Assembly: GCA_025360785.1 (NCBI GenBank)
Contig: JANYBN010000114.1
Coordinates: forward strand, 1 to 47,986
Reading direction: 5' to 3'
DNA from: Geobacter sp.
Lineage (GTDB): Bacteria; Desulfobacterota; Desulfuromonadia; Geobacterales; Pseudopelobacteraceae
Length of the DNA: 47,986 nucleotides
The position numbers and the translations under genes were made by a program. Under the pieces are notes generated by a model. It worked only from the letters and a program-made list of their open reading frames with translations, was not told the origin of the DNA and ran no database searches. This document shows positions 17,382 to 26,001 of the stretch, piece after piece. Position 1 is the first letter of the stretch. Each line of letters begins with the position of its first letter.

Positions 17382-17906
17382 TCATGGTTTCTGATATGTC
17401 ACAATGCGGACTACCGGCACGATCTCGCCGGAAAGATCGACACTTCCCGGGCCGGAGACCTTGTAGACAAGGTTTTGAATGTCCTGAGCCGACAGTTGGG
17501 CTTCGGAAGCTATGTCACAAGTGATCCGGGCGATATCTCCGATTCCCAGATCAGTGGTTGAAATGTCATTTGACTCTAGAATGAAATTTACCATTCTCGT
17601 TGCCGGAACGTAGCTTCCTGCCACTATAGTGCCTTTTTGATTTAGATTTTTCAGCCCGGTCTCACCTATTTGGAGTGTGGTGCCGTCGGAGTTGAGAATC
17701 GGAGTTGCGGTTTGTGGAAGCACGAATGTCACCTGGATCGCCTTGATTGGTGCGGATGTCGAAGTGAGTCCCGGCGCCAGGGTGGCCGACAACACGATTG
17801 CCGTGTTCATGGGGATTGGCACCGCATTACTCGTCCCGCCTCCGCCGCAGCCCGGCAGCAACAGCATGATTGAAACAATGTATGAATAGAGTATCGCTTT
17901 TGTCAT
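17382..17906 (-). CDS. putative cohesin-like domain lipoprotein
   Basis: 174 residues. A lipoprotein signal with lipobox LLPGC (Cys about residue 20) is followed by a GGGG spacer. The body is a single all-beta domain rich in Val, Ile and Thr, with AIQVTFVLP, GTIVAGSYVP, VNFILES and IARITCDIAS, a layout that recalls cohesin or carbohydrate-binding jelly-roll folds. Exact family membership needs a profile search. There is no heme motif. The ATG at 17906 has AAGGAG 6 bases before it; an ATG at 17933 overlaps the stop of the upstream gene and could also be used. It lies just downstream of a gene ending in a dockerin-like domain, which suggests the pair bind each other. Confidence 0.6.
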   Translation of the reverse strand: MTKAILYSYIVSIMLLLPGCGGGGTSNAVPIPMNTAIVLSATLAPGLTSTSAPIKAIQVTFVLPQTATPILNSDGTTLQIGETGLKNLNQKGTIVAGSYVPATRMVNFILESNDISTTDLGIGDIARITCDIASEAQLSAQDIQNLVYKVSGPGSVDLSGEIVPVVRIVTYQKP

Positions 17907-17929
17907 GTTCATCTCCTTTCGTCTCTTTG

Positions 17930-20668
17930 TCATCTCAGCCCTACGGTTTTCTCCAGAACATAGACCACGTCGAAGACATCGATCACGCCATCCGGCCTGG
18001 ATACGCCATTTGTCAGCGGCGCCACATCTCCCCGCAGCATCTGCTCCGGTGTGGGTGTGTCAAGGGAAACTGCCAGCCTCAGGAGCTTTAAGGCATCTTT
18101 GATATCAACCTTGCCGCTTCCCGTTACATTGCCGTTTCTGGTGCTGTTGCCCGCGGCATCCACCGCATGGATATCAAGGGTTTTGAGGTCATAATTTGCC
18201 GCCCTGCTCAGGTCTACCGTTTTACTGCCATCCGGATTGACCGTAATCGTGACTCCTGCTACCGGCCCATTCTTGTCGAGTACCTCCGGAAGACCCTCTT
18301 TGAAAGTTACTTTCAGAGGATTGGCAGGATCGACCGCCATAATCTGTGGCGCTGTGACGTCATAGACAAGATTTCGACAGGTTGTGGACGAATTGCCTAA
18401 AGCATCGGTCGCTGTGATTGCCAGGGAATACAATTTTTCCTCCGGGAGAGGAACCGGAATCGAATAGCTGCCGTCGGCTCCCTGACTCACCGGCACGTTA
18501 GCGTCATTCAGTGTGACGCTGATGGTGGCCCCTGGAGCCAGCTTGCCGGTTACTGTCTGTGGTGATCTGTTGACCGAAATATCCCGGACCGGACTTGTTA
18601 CCGTCAGTGCGGGAACAGCTGCATCACGGGTAACGGTTATTTTTATTCTCGAACTGGCTCCCGTTTTATCGGTCACCTCGGCAACAATGGTATTCAGACC
18701 CGGATCAAGGGGCATCGCCCCTGACGTTGACCAGGATCCATTAGTATGGTTGAGCTGATTTAACGGCACGCCGTTTGCCGAGCCGTTGTACAGCAGCAAT
18801 CGCACAGTATTTCCGGGTTGTGCTTTTCCTTTGAGATTTACATCGGTTCCATTTATGTATGAACCATCGGAAGGCTCGGTAATGGTAATCGTCGGCAAGG
18901 TCTCCTCAAGGAAGACGGTGCGGGTAATCACGGACGTATTGCCGGCGGTATCCTGCGCCGCAACCGAAATCAGATTCGATCCGGGATTTAATTGAATCGC
19001 GGTACTGAAGAAGTTGTTCATAACCTTTGCTGCAGCGCCGTTGACCGTCAATGAGTCAAAAAAACCGCCAAGCGGCAGTACACCGCTTACATTAAGAATA
19101 GATTGGGATGTTTTACTCCCATCCGGAAGAGTCGAAATTTCAAGCGCCGGTTTGGCGCTGAGCAGAGTGATGCGTGTTATTGCGGACGAGCTCTTGCCGC
19201 CATTGGCAAGGGCTGTCGCGGTAATTGCGTTTACCCCCTCCGTTAGTCCGTAAACCCTGCTCTGCCAGGTTGTCCCGGATGTGATTACCGTGTCGAAGGT
19301 AACGCCGGTGGCACCGGTAAGGGTAACGGCGGCACCCTGGTCTGCTGTGCCGGAAAGCACTTGAGTGGCGTTGTTGACCGGTTTGGTGAATTGAACGATG
19401 CTCACGTGGACGGATGTCGGGTCATAGGTGATAGTCGCAGTTTTTGTGGTGGGGGTGGGCGCGGAATCTCTTGCTGTAACAGTGATAAGGTTCGCGCCCT
19501 GGTTAAGTCCGCTGATTGTCGCCTGCCAGAAGTAAACCGCCGCATCGGGAGCGGGGAATGTGCTGACTGCGCCTGCAATCACACCTGCCGGCACAGTAAT
19601 CACCAACTGAGCCGCCTTTTCCACGGTTCCACCAATGACGATGGCATTTGTAATGGTTACACCGGGCAAGGCGTCCAGAGTAAGAGTGGGAGGTAATGTG
19701 TCGGGCACAGGGATTGAAGTTACGTTTATCCCGTACATGGTAATCTCCCCCGCCCCATTAGTGATGAGAAGGCGCGATGTGGCCGGATCGAAGAGCGTAT
19801 CCACCGGCACCTTGAGCTTGCCGGGGGCAGACCCGTATCCGCCGATACTGCCGAGATATGTTCCCGCCCCCTGAGGATCAATGATCTGCACTTCGCTCTG
19901 ATACGAATCGGAAACATAGATGCGTTGCAGTGTTTGAGGGGAGGATTTCGAATATTCCGGAGAAACAGATTGAGGAGACGTAAACACCGGTGCTGAGCCG
20001 TTTTGTGCCCTGCTGCCAACGGCGCGAATGAATCCTCCGTCCAGGTCGAAGAATACGAGCCTTGATTTACCGGTATCGGAGACAATAAGCTGCTTCGATG
20101 CCCTGTCGTACGCAACGGTGGTCGGGAGGAGGAGCTGGCCGTCAGGTGAACTGCTCGTGCCGAAACTGTTGGCCGGCATGCCGGCAGCGCTGTTCTTGAC
20201 CGGTACCGGTTGTCCGGAAGCAGAAAATACCTGCACTACAGAGTCCAGGGTATCCACAACATAAATCCGGCCGGAATCATCGACAGCAACGCCACTCGCC
20301 TGCTTGAACTGGCCGAACGGGAAACGAATGGAACCCGTATCCGTGTTTATGACCAAAGCGGTATTTCCCTGCGTCACAACCAGATCGCCGAAGGGAGTAA
20401 TGGCGACACCTCTGGCCGCTTTTACGGGAAACTTTCTGATGAGATGTCCCGCGCTATCGTACAGCATGATCCCGCTGTTGCGCGGGTCGGCCACGTAGAG
20501 CTTCCCATACGGATCAATGGCCATGCGCACCGGAGCAATGACCCCCGTTATCCGCCCCAGATAATTCACCGTCGGCAAAAGCGCCGCCGCTGCATCGTAG
20601 GCCGTAAGGTGCATTGCGATCATTATATTCAGTGTCAGAACAATCACCATACTTGCAAACAGGTTCAT
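17930..20668 (-). CDS. NHL-repeat / Ig-like protein with C-terminal dockerin-like domain
   Basis: 912 residues. The order is: N-terminal hydrophobic signal or anchor (about 1-30); NHL beta-propeller repeats (about 40-330, for example GVAVDDSGRIYVVDTLDSVV and RLVFFDLDGGFIRAVG); four or more Ig-like repeats (about 345-800, each with a strand such as NLISVAAQDTAGNTS or TIVAEVTDKTGASS); and a final segment of about 70 residues with two degenerate EF-loop repeats, NVTGSGKVDIKDALKLL and PDGVIDVFDVVYVLEK, as in type I dockerins. It has no heme motif. It fits a surface scaffold or adhesin that organises the cytochromes. GGGAGG lies 7 bases before the ATG. The domain calls are by eye. Confidence 0.75.
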   Translation of the reverse strand: MNLFASMVIVLTLNIMIAMHLTAYDAAAALLPTVNYLGRITGVIAPVRMAIDPYGKLYVADPRNSGIMLYDSAGHLIRKFPVKAARGVAITPFGDLVVTQGNTALVINTDTGSIRFPFGQFKQASGVAVDDSGRIYVVDTLDSVVQVFSASGQPVPVKNSAAGMPANSFGTSSSPDGQLLLPTTVAYDRASKQLIVSDTGKSRLVFFDLDGGFIRAVGSRAQNGSAPVFTSPQSVSPEYSKSSPQTLQRIYVSDSYQSEVQIIDPQGAGTYLGSIGGYGSAPGKLKVPVDTLFDPATSRLLITNGAGEITMYGINVTSIPVPDTLPPTLTLDALPGVTITNAIVIGGTVEKAAQLVITVPAGVIAGAVSTFPAPDAAVYFWQATISGLNQGANLITVTARDSAPTPTTKTATITYDPTSVHVSIVQFTKPVNNATQVLSGTADQGAAVTLTGATGVTFDTVITSGTTWQSRVYGLTEGVNAITATALANGGKSSSAITRITLLSAKPALEISTLPDGSKTSQSILNVSGVLPLGGFFDSLTVNGAAAKVMNNFFSTAIQLNPGSNLISVAAQDTAGNTSVITRTVFLEETLPTITITEPSDGSYINGTDVNLKGKAQPGNTVRLLLYNGSANGVPLNQLNHTNGSWSTSGAMPLDPGLNTIVAEVTDKTGASSRIKITVTRDAAVPALTVTSPVRDISVNRSPQTVTGKLAPGATISVTLNDANVPVSQGADGSYSIPVPLPEEKLYSLAITATDALGNSSTTCRNLVYDVTAPQIMAVDPANPLKVTFKEGLPEVLDKNGPVAGVTITVNPDGSKTVDLSRAANYDLKTLDIHAVDAAGNSTRNGNVTGSGKVDIKDALKLLRLAVSLDTPTPEQMLRGDVAPLTNGVSRPDGVIDVFDVVYVLEKTVGLR

Positions 20669-20720
20669 TCTTTCGCCTCCCGCAACCTGGGCCTGCTGTC
20701 ATTCCACCCATGGTCCATGC

Positions 20721-21905
20721 CTATCTCCATGTTTCACTCACGTGGCACACGCCAACAGAATATGTTCCGGTTGTCGGAAACGTACCTGGATTACAGCTTG
20801 GGTACCCTGGCACCCTTATGGTTGCGGAGGGTGCGAGTTCGAAGGCCGGTGTCCCCAATCCGCTGAAATGGCGAGCTCCGCCAACTGTTACCGTCATGTC
20901 GTGGCAGTCGGCACATTGAAGCCCCACTGTTATGATATGTCTCGTATGCTGCCCGGAGTTGTAGCTGTTGTACTGCGTGGTGCCGGCCGTGTGGCAGGAG
21001 AAACATCCATTTGCCAGTATTCCTCCCCATGCCGGGGTCGTTACTCCGCCATGACACGAAACATTGGAACAACTACTGTTGCTGTTTCTGGTCGCAGTAC
21101 CTGATTTTGCATTGTAAGCGACGACAAATGCGACATCTGCCGTGCCGTTATTGTGTTTGGCTGTGCCGCTCCCTGCTCCGTTATGGCAGGTGCTGCAAAC
21201 GTTAGTAACTCCGGAAAGTGCATTGTGAATGGTATGGTTTCCCGATGCCGGTGGTTTGGCGTGGCATGAAACACAGGTGCCGGGAGTGGGAACGGTTGTT
21301 GGCGGCAGTGCCGTGTGGCAGGTGTTGCATCCGGGGCCGACGCCTCCGGTCAGGTCTATGCCATGGCAGAGTGTGCAGCTGTTCCCCATGTTTCCTGCTG
21401 TTGTATGCCCGGGCCAACCGGACGAAAATCCTTCCACAATAAGGTGCGCCGTAAATGGATCGTGGCAATCCTCGCAGCCGTTTTTAAGTGAACCGAGAGG
21501 CACGTCAAACCTGGGGTTGCTGCCCGGTCCTCCGGCTGTGCCGTGACAAATCTGGCAATAGGTCAGATCTGCTTTTGCAACAGGTCCATGTATCGTTCCG
21601 TCCTTGAATGGGAGCTGGTGCGGCACATTCCTGGGACCATGCCCGCCGGCATGACACTGCCCCAAACCGGCCTGGTTGAAGCAGTCCACTTTAGAAATGC
21701 CCCCCTTAAGGTCTCTTCCGTGGCACTCGCGGCACTGATCGGGGTTTTGACGGTAGGCCGGGCGGTGACCGGTCAGCCAGTTGCCGGGATGTTTTCCGCT
21801 GCTTTCCAGGGACGTGGCTTGATCGTTGACCTTGCCACAGCCAAAGAGTGCGCAACAGGCTGCTGTCAGACAAAATACCCTGGGCCACGATATGAATTTA
21901 GGCAT
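20721..21905 (-). CDS. multiheme cytochrome c lipoprotein with an unusual CX15CH motif
   Basis: 394 residues with a lipobox (ALFGC, Cys about 23), so probably an outer-membrane lipoprotein. Motifs in order: CRECH, a CX8CH pair (CFNQ...GQCH), CQICH, CEDCH, CTLCH, CNTCH, CVSCH, CSTCH, CSNVSCH (CX4CH), CFSCH, CADCH, and at the very end a pair with exactly 15 residues between the cysteines (CNPGTF...GVCH, 20742-20795). That gives nine canonical sites and three unusual ones. The start at 21905 is the first ATG, with AGGTGG 6 bases before it; an in-frame GTG lies three codons upstream. It is the third gene after the beta-barrel, the position of the outer-face cytochrome in porin-cytochrome conduits. 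Confidence 0.9.
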   Translation of the reverse strand: MPKFISWPRVFCLTAACCALFGCGKVNDQATSLESSGKHPGNWLTGHRPAYRQNPDQCRECHGRDLKGGISKVDCFNQAGLGQCHAGGHGPRNVPHQLPFKDGTIHGPVAKADLTYCQICHGTAGGPGSNPRFDVPLGSLKNGCEDCHDPFTAHLIVEGFSSGWPGHTTAGNMGNSCTLCHGIDLTGGVGPGCNTCHTALPPTTVPTPGTCVSCHAKPPASGNHTIHNALSGVTNVCSTCHNGAGSGTAKHNNGTADVAFVVAYNAKSGTATRNSNSSCSNVSCHGGVTTPAWGGILANGCFSCHTAGTTQYNSYNSGQHTRHIITVGLQCADCHDMTVTVGGARHFSGLGTPAFELAPSATIRVPGYPSCNPGTFPTTGTYSVGVCHVSETWR

Positions 21906-21920
21906 AATTTCCACCTCTCT

Positions 21921-22397
21921 CTATTTATGGCACGCGACGCAACGTTCGTTATTGCCTCTGCCGTGGCAGCGGTAGCAGCTGGCCGGGTCGAGTTTGCCTT
22001 CGATCTTGTGCATGGTCATGAAGTTGCCACGGTGCGGCATTTCACGATCCGGACGGTTGCCGTATTTCAGGGACGGTTTCATTTCCACCTGGTTGGTATG
22101 GCAGTCGTTGCAGAAAGAGCTTTGGTGACAGGTGGAACAAAGCCGGTCATCCGACGCCGCATAGAAACGGTGGTTTTTGACGAAAGAAGGGGTGTGGCTG
22201 AATGAATTGAAAGCCTTCATTGTCCCTTTTTGCTGGTCTTCATGACATTCAGCGCAGTTCACCTGCTGTCCGACGGCCAGTGCTTCCGGATGTGAAGCGG
22301 GAAGGCCGGGAATTGTTTTCATCCGAGCGCAGGAGGCGGCGAGGCCGATAAGCCCGGTTAAAATCAGGAACGGGAGCAACAGTTTCCAGGTTCTCAT
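21921..22397 (-). CDS. pentaheme c-type cytochrome lipoprotein
   Basis: 158 residues with a lipobox (LAASC, Cys about 23) and five CX2CH motifs: CAECH, CSTCH, CNDCH, CYRCH and CVACH, the last at the extreme C-terminus. Extra histidines (FSHTPSFVKNHRF, MPHRGNFMTMH) are suitable distal ligands. Size and heme number recall the small lipoprotein cytochromes that accompany the porin in Geobacter Ext conduits. It is coupled to the beta-barrel gene by ATGA overlap and followed 15 bases later by the larger lipoprotein cytochrome. The three together look like a transmembrane electron conduit. GGAGG stands 6 bases before the ATG. Confidence 0.92.
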   Translation of the reverse strand: MRTWKLLLPFLILTGLIGLAASCARMKTIPGLPASHPEALAVGQQVNCAECHEDQQKGTMKAFNSFSHTPSFVKNHRFYAASDDRLCSTCHQSSFCNDCHTNQVEMKPSLKYGNRPDREMPHRGNFMTMHKIEGKLDPASCYRCHGRGNNERCVACHK

Positions 22398-23710
22398 TTC
22401 TTCCCTCCAATGCCGTTGTAGGTCATGTTGTAAGTCAAGCGGAGCAGGCCTCTGGTCTCTTCGGTAAACTGAGGGTTTCTGCCGTAACTAATGTCACCGG
22501 ACAGGGCCAGCGCAGGGGTGATGTGATAGCCGATCGACGCCATCGCCTCCCAGGCGCTGCTTTCGTTGTAGATCTTCTCTTTGAAGAAATAACCCAGCAG
22601 GTCGATGGCGGCAAAGTAGCTTTTCGTGTCCTGCATGACGTAGCCGCGCACTTCATGGTAAGAGGCGGAGGGGGTTGCGCCGATGGCAAAGGCATCATCG
22701 GCTTTCAGATAGTGATAGCCGGCACCGCCCCGGATGGAGTTGTCCTTGTAGTTGACGCGAACCTCTCCGCCAAAGCGGTCGGCACTGCCGATTTCGCGTT
22801 TATAATGTTTGTAGTCCGCAGTTACCTGGAGGTTCTTGGTGACGTCGTACGAGCCTCTCGCTCCAACCGAAGTGGATTTGTCGTCAGGATTGAGAGCCGC
22901 CTTTGAAAACATGGTCCAGGCGTACAGATAGCTTTGATCGCGCTGCTGGTTGAATTCTCCGGTCAGGACCAGATGCCGGACCGGTTTGATATTGAGCAGA
23001 TAAGTGTGCTCGGCCATCTTTTCGGTTTCCGGGTTGTAGCTGCTGTGTCCGATGATGTCGAAGAATTTGACCGGGGTGATCCAGATGTCGCCGCCTATCC
23101 GGCGATAGTCTCCGGCGGTGCGGGTGGCAAGTGTCGGCGCCGTGCTCTCAAAGACCCCTGATAGTCCGATCTCAAGTAATCCCTTGTAGCGGTAATTGGC
23201 GCGGCCACCTGATATAACGTCGCCTTTGCCGTCGCTGTTTTCACCGTTGATATGAGCGGTATGTACGGTGGCTCCCCCGAAAGCTGACAGACCGAAGCCC
23301 ATTGGCAGGTCGGTGCGGGCGCTGATGCCGTCTATCTGGTCGTTGACGATGCCTTCGCGGATAAAGAGCCGTCCGGCGCGGATATTGGCGTTGGCCTGAC
23401 TGAAGCGGTACTGGAGATAACCGTAGGTAAGGCTTCCGGCTAATTTATCGTTGTTGAAGCTTTTGTCGGCCAGATCGGCACGCCCCCAGCCGTAGAAATG
23501 GAATGAAAGATTGCCGTCGGCCAGTTTGTCGGCGGTCAGGCCAAGAAACTGAGTGGCAGGGAGAAGGGTCTCTTTCGAAGCTCCGGAAACATCCCGCCGG
23601 CTGATGCCGAGCAGGGTAGATGAGTCAACGGTTACGTCGGCCGCCATAACGCCGGAAGAAGTAACTACGAGTGATACTGCACAGAGTAGAGTAAAACACG
23701 CTTTCTTCAT
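22394..23710 (-). CDS. outer-membrane beta-barrel of a porin-cytochrome conduit
   Basis: 438 residues: a signal peptide (1-23, VMA/ADV), then alternating amphipathic strands with aromatic belts over the whole length (LSFHFYGWGRADLAD, LTYGYLQYRFSQANAN, VTADYKHYKREIG, LRLTYNMTYNG). There is no periplasmic domain and no heme motif. Strand count by eye is around 16 or more. In conduits such as MtrB, OmbB or ExtD the barrel encloses a cytochrome. Here it is the first gene of the run and overlaps the pentaheme lipoprotein gene by four bases, which is the main argument for that role. AGGAG stands 7 bases before the ATG. Sequence-level identity to a named Ext porin cannot be judged here. Confidence 0.85.
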   Translation of the reverse strand: MKKACFTLLCAVSLVVTSSGVMAADVTVDSSTLLGISRRDVSGASKETLLPATQFLGLTADKLADGNLSFHFYGWGRADLADKSFNNDKLAGSLTYGYLQYRFSQANANIRAGRLFIREGIVNDQIDGISARTDLPMGFGLSAFGGATVHTAHINGENSDGKGDVISGGRANYRYKGLLEIGLSGVFESTAPTLATRTAGDYRRIGGDIWITPVKFFDIIGHSSYNPETEKMAEHTYLLNIKPVRHLVLTGEFNQQRDQSYLYAWTMFSKAALNPDDKSTSVGARGSYDVTKNLQVTADYKHYKREIGSADRFGGEVRVNYKDNSIRGGAGYHYLKADDAFAIGATPSASYHEVRGYVMQDTKSYFAAIDLLGYFFKEKIYNESSAWEAMASIGYHITPALALSGDISYGRNPQFTEETRGLLRLTYNMTYNGIGGKK

Positions 23711-24021
23711 GGAGTAACTCCTGTAATAATAGGTAATGGCAGCTGCAGAGCAATGAACTTTGCATTACTGTTTTAGTTAATTATTCACAGAGGATGATTC
23801 CAAATTTCATGCCAGAGCAGATCCATTAAATAGCCAATAATTTGATCGTGTTACGCCTGAAACCATTAACCGTAAGATGTTAAATAATTATTTCTGTTGA
23901 AATGCAGAATCATGGATAATGAGATAATACTTCGGAATTAAACATTTTTTGTGAATGTAACTATTTTGATCAATGCTGAATTTATCTCAAAAGCCGAAGA
24001 AACCGAAAAATCAGGTTCTTA
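23711..24021. other. AT-rich intergenic region upstream of the conduit operon
   Basis: 311 bases without a gene, much richer in A and T than the flanks, as expected for a promoter and activator landing zone. Apart from the weak sigma-54-like site at 23800-23814 I see no riboswitch, strong hairpin or U-tract terminator. The stop of the UbiB gene is at its right edge without an obvious terminator. Confidence 0.5.
23800..23814 (-). promoter_or_regulatory. possible sigma-54 type promoter for the cytochrome cluster
   Basis: Minus-strand TGGCATGAAATTTGG matches the -24/-12 consensus TGGCAC-N5-TTGC at all but the last base of each box. The spacing is exact. A start about 12 bases downstream would give a leader of roughly 80 bases before the beta-barrel ATG. 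The G in place of C at -12 is a serious weakness, and no activator site was identified. Confidence 0.25.
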
Positions 24022-25647
24022 TCAGCGCCGGCCGCGGTTACGGCGCAATGCTTTGAAAGTAATGATGATCGTGCTGAAAATACCGACAAAAACCATCATT
24101 TCGCCTGCATAATGATGCCACTGTCCGGCGTCCCGTGGAGCAGCCACCAGCAACGCTCCGGCGACCAGGAGCGCCGCAGTGATGATGGCGCCCGGAAGCC
24201 GTCCGAGATAGCGGGTGGCACGACCGCCCAGATCCTCCATGGCAGGGGCCTGCAGGCGGCCTAGATTGCCTTCGGCGATACGTCGCAGGATGCGGCGCGT
24301 GTCGCCTGGTGAATCAATCAACAAGCGCTCAAGTTCGAGTGCAAACTTGCCGGTCTTTTCCTTTATCCGTTCCAGCGAAAAATGCTTGGCGGTCAGTCGC
24401 GAGATTTGTTCGCGAAACGCATTTATGTAGTCAAAGCTCGGATCGAGTTGGCGTATCACCGATTCCATGATGACGAATGCGCGTGTCAGGTGGAAAAATT
24501 CGCCCGGATTGTGGACCCGGTGCCGGCTGCCGGCGCGCAGGAGCAAGGCGAACGCATCCCCGATTGAAACGTCGGCCAGATTGCTCCGGTGGATTTCATA
24601 GAGCACCGCCTTTATATCCAGCATCAGCGCCGCCCGATTGACCTTTTCGCTCGCCATCGTCATATCGAGATAGGCATCAGTGGCTAACCGCGCATCACCT
24701 TTTACGACCGCTTCGAGCAGGAGTGTCAGAGATTCGCGCATGTGTTCATCAAGCTCGCCAGTCATCCCGAAATCGAGAAGGGAGAGCCGGCCGTCCGGCA
24801 GAACCAGCACATTGCCGGGGTGCGGGTCGGCGTGAAACAACCCTTCCTCGAAGATCGTTTGCAGCATCACCCTCACCAGGGTTTTGATCGCCTGCGGTAT
24901 GGACTCCGGGTGCCGCTTCGCATAAAGATCCACCCGTTCCCCGTCCGCAAATTCGAGCGTGAGTACGGTCCTGCCGGAACACTCTGTCACGACATCGGGA
25001 ATCCATAGCTCCGGGATATCCGCCAGTGCAGAGCGAGAGAGCCGTATGGAATCAGCTTCACGGCTGAAATCGGTCTCCCGGTTCAGGCTGTTGGCAAATT
25101 CCCGTACAAGCACAGGCAGGTCTAAGGCGCGCAGCCCCGGAATGAACCTCTCTCCAAGCGCTACCAGGTAGGTCAATGCCGCGATATCGGTGGAGATCAC
25201 CGTTTCCAGGTCGGGGCGCTGCACCTTCACGGCCACGTTACGCCCGTCCCGCAGGGTCGCCTCATGCACCTGGGCTATGGTGGCGGAACCCAGCGGAGTT
25301 TCACTGAAACATGAGAACAGCTCTGTCAGCTGAACGCCCAGTTCGCCTTCTACCGTCGCTCGCACTGTGTCGAAATCCAGCGGCGGCAACTGGTCGTGCA
25401 ATTGCTCCAATTCATTAATGTAGGCATCCGGCAGCAGGTCGCGCCGCAGCGCCAGCACCTGTCCGAGCTTGAGAAAGGTGAGTCCCAGTTCCTCGAAGGT
25501 CTCCCGGATCTCTCGCGGCGGCGGCCAATGATTTCTGCCGCGCAAAGCGCCCATGAACCTGTGTCGGATCAGCACACGCAGAACTTGCGCCAGTCGCGGC
25601 GCTGCCCGCAGCAGGCTGGTTTTCTCCAGGTCTATTGTTACGGCCAT
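24022..25647 (-). CDS. ubiB: UbiB/AarF/ABC1 atypical kinase family protein
   Basis: 541 residues. The N-terminal KxGQ helix is FLKLGQVLALRRDLLP (about 55-70). The Ala-rich nucleotide loop of the family, where normal kinases have a Gly-rich loop, is GSATIAQVHEA. The catalytic Lys is in VAVKVQRPD, the ExD motif in ETDFSREAD, the catalytic loop is HADPHPGNVLV and the metal-binding motif LLDFGM. The C-terminus has two membrane helices (AIITAALLVAGALLVAA and MMVFVGIFSTIIITF). Members are ATPases that help extract or process lipid-soluble quinone precursors. GGGAG precedes the ATG by 6 bases. It follows the coiled-coil gene by 33 bases and probably closes that operon; whether it serves menaquinone here is an inference. 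Confidence 0.9.
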   Translation of the reverse strand: MAVTIDLEKTSLLRAAPRLAQVLRVLIRHRFMGALRGRNHWPPPREIRETFEELGLTFLKLGQVLALRRDLLPDAYINELEQLHDQLPPLDFDTVRATVEGELGVQLTELFSCFSETPLGSATIAQVHEATLRDGRNVAVKVQRPDLETVISTDIAALTYLVALGERFIPGLRALDLPVLVREFANSLNRETDFSREADSIRLSRSALADIPELWIPDVVTECSGRTVLTLEFADGERVDLYAKRHPESIPQAIKTLVRVMLQTIFEEGLFHADPHPGNVLVLPDGRLSLLDFGMTGELDEHMRESLTLLLEAVVKGDARLATDAYLDMTMASEKVNRAALMLDIKAVLYEIHRSNLADVSIGDAFALLLRAGSRHRVHNPGEFFHLTRAFVIMESVIRQLDPSFDYINAFREQISRLTAKHFSLERIKEKTGKFALELERLLIDSPGDTRRILRRIAEGNLGRLQAPAMEDLGGRATRYLGRLPGAIITAALLVAGALLVAAPRDAGQWHHYAGEMMVFVGIFSTIIITFKALRRNRGRR

Positions 25648-25680
25648 TCAGTTCTCCCTGCAGCCAGCGTGGGGGCGAAT

Positions 25681-25968
25681 TTATTTGAATCGCGATCTGG
25701 CCGAATCGATGGCCTCACCCATAGCGGTCCAGGCCAGATCTATACCCGACTTCAAATCTACCCAGGCGCTTTCTCCTGCCCGTTGAAGTTCCTCGATTTT
25801 CTGCCTGGCGGACGCCTGTTTTGCCTTCAGTGACTCAATCTGCTCGTTATATTCATTCTTGACATCTGCCTTGACTCCGCCTGCCTTGGCGGTCAGCGTG
25901 TCGATCTCGGCATTCCATTCTTCCAGTTTTGCCTGCATCTTGCGGATGTACTCATCTCTGCTGTTCAT
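25681..25968 (-). CDS. small coiled-coil protein
   Basis: 95 residues, almost wholly charged and helical, with heptad-like Leu/Ile/Ala spacing from about 5 to 75 (KMQAKLEEWNAEIDTLTAK, EQIESLKAKQASARQKIEEL). There is no signal peptide and no membrane segment. Proteins of this kind are common in Geobacter and other Desulfuromonadota but have no known role. The start is firm: AAAAGGAGACAATC precedes the ATG. The gene sits 33 bases after nosL and 33 before ubiB, so it is likely translated as part of the same operon. A phasin-like or structural role is one possibility. Confidence 0.8.
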   Translation of the reverse strand: MNSRDEYIRKMQAKLEEWNAEIDTLTAKAGGVKADVKNEYNEQIESLKAKQASARQKIEELQRAGESAWVDLKSGIDLAWTAMGEAIDSARSRFK

Positions 25969-26001
25969 GATTGTCTCCTTTTAGTGTTTGTTATCTGTTT
26001 A

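Noticed and set aside
23705-23752. TTGCTC-16-TATTAT as the promoter of the conduit operon
   Set aside because: Transcription would start within the ribosome site of the barrel gene, leaving a leader too short to be useful, and the -35 match is poor.
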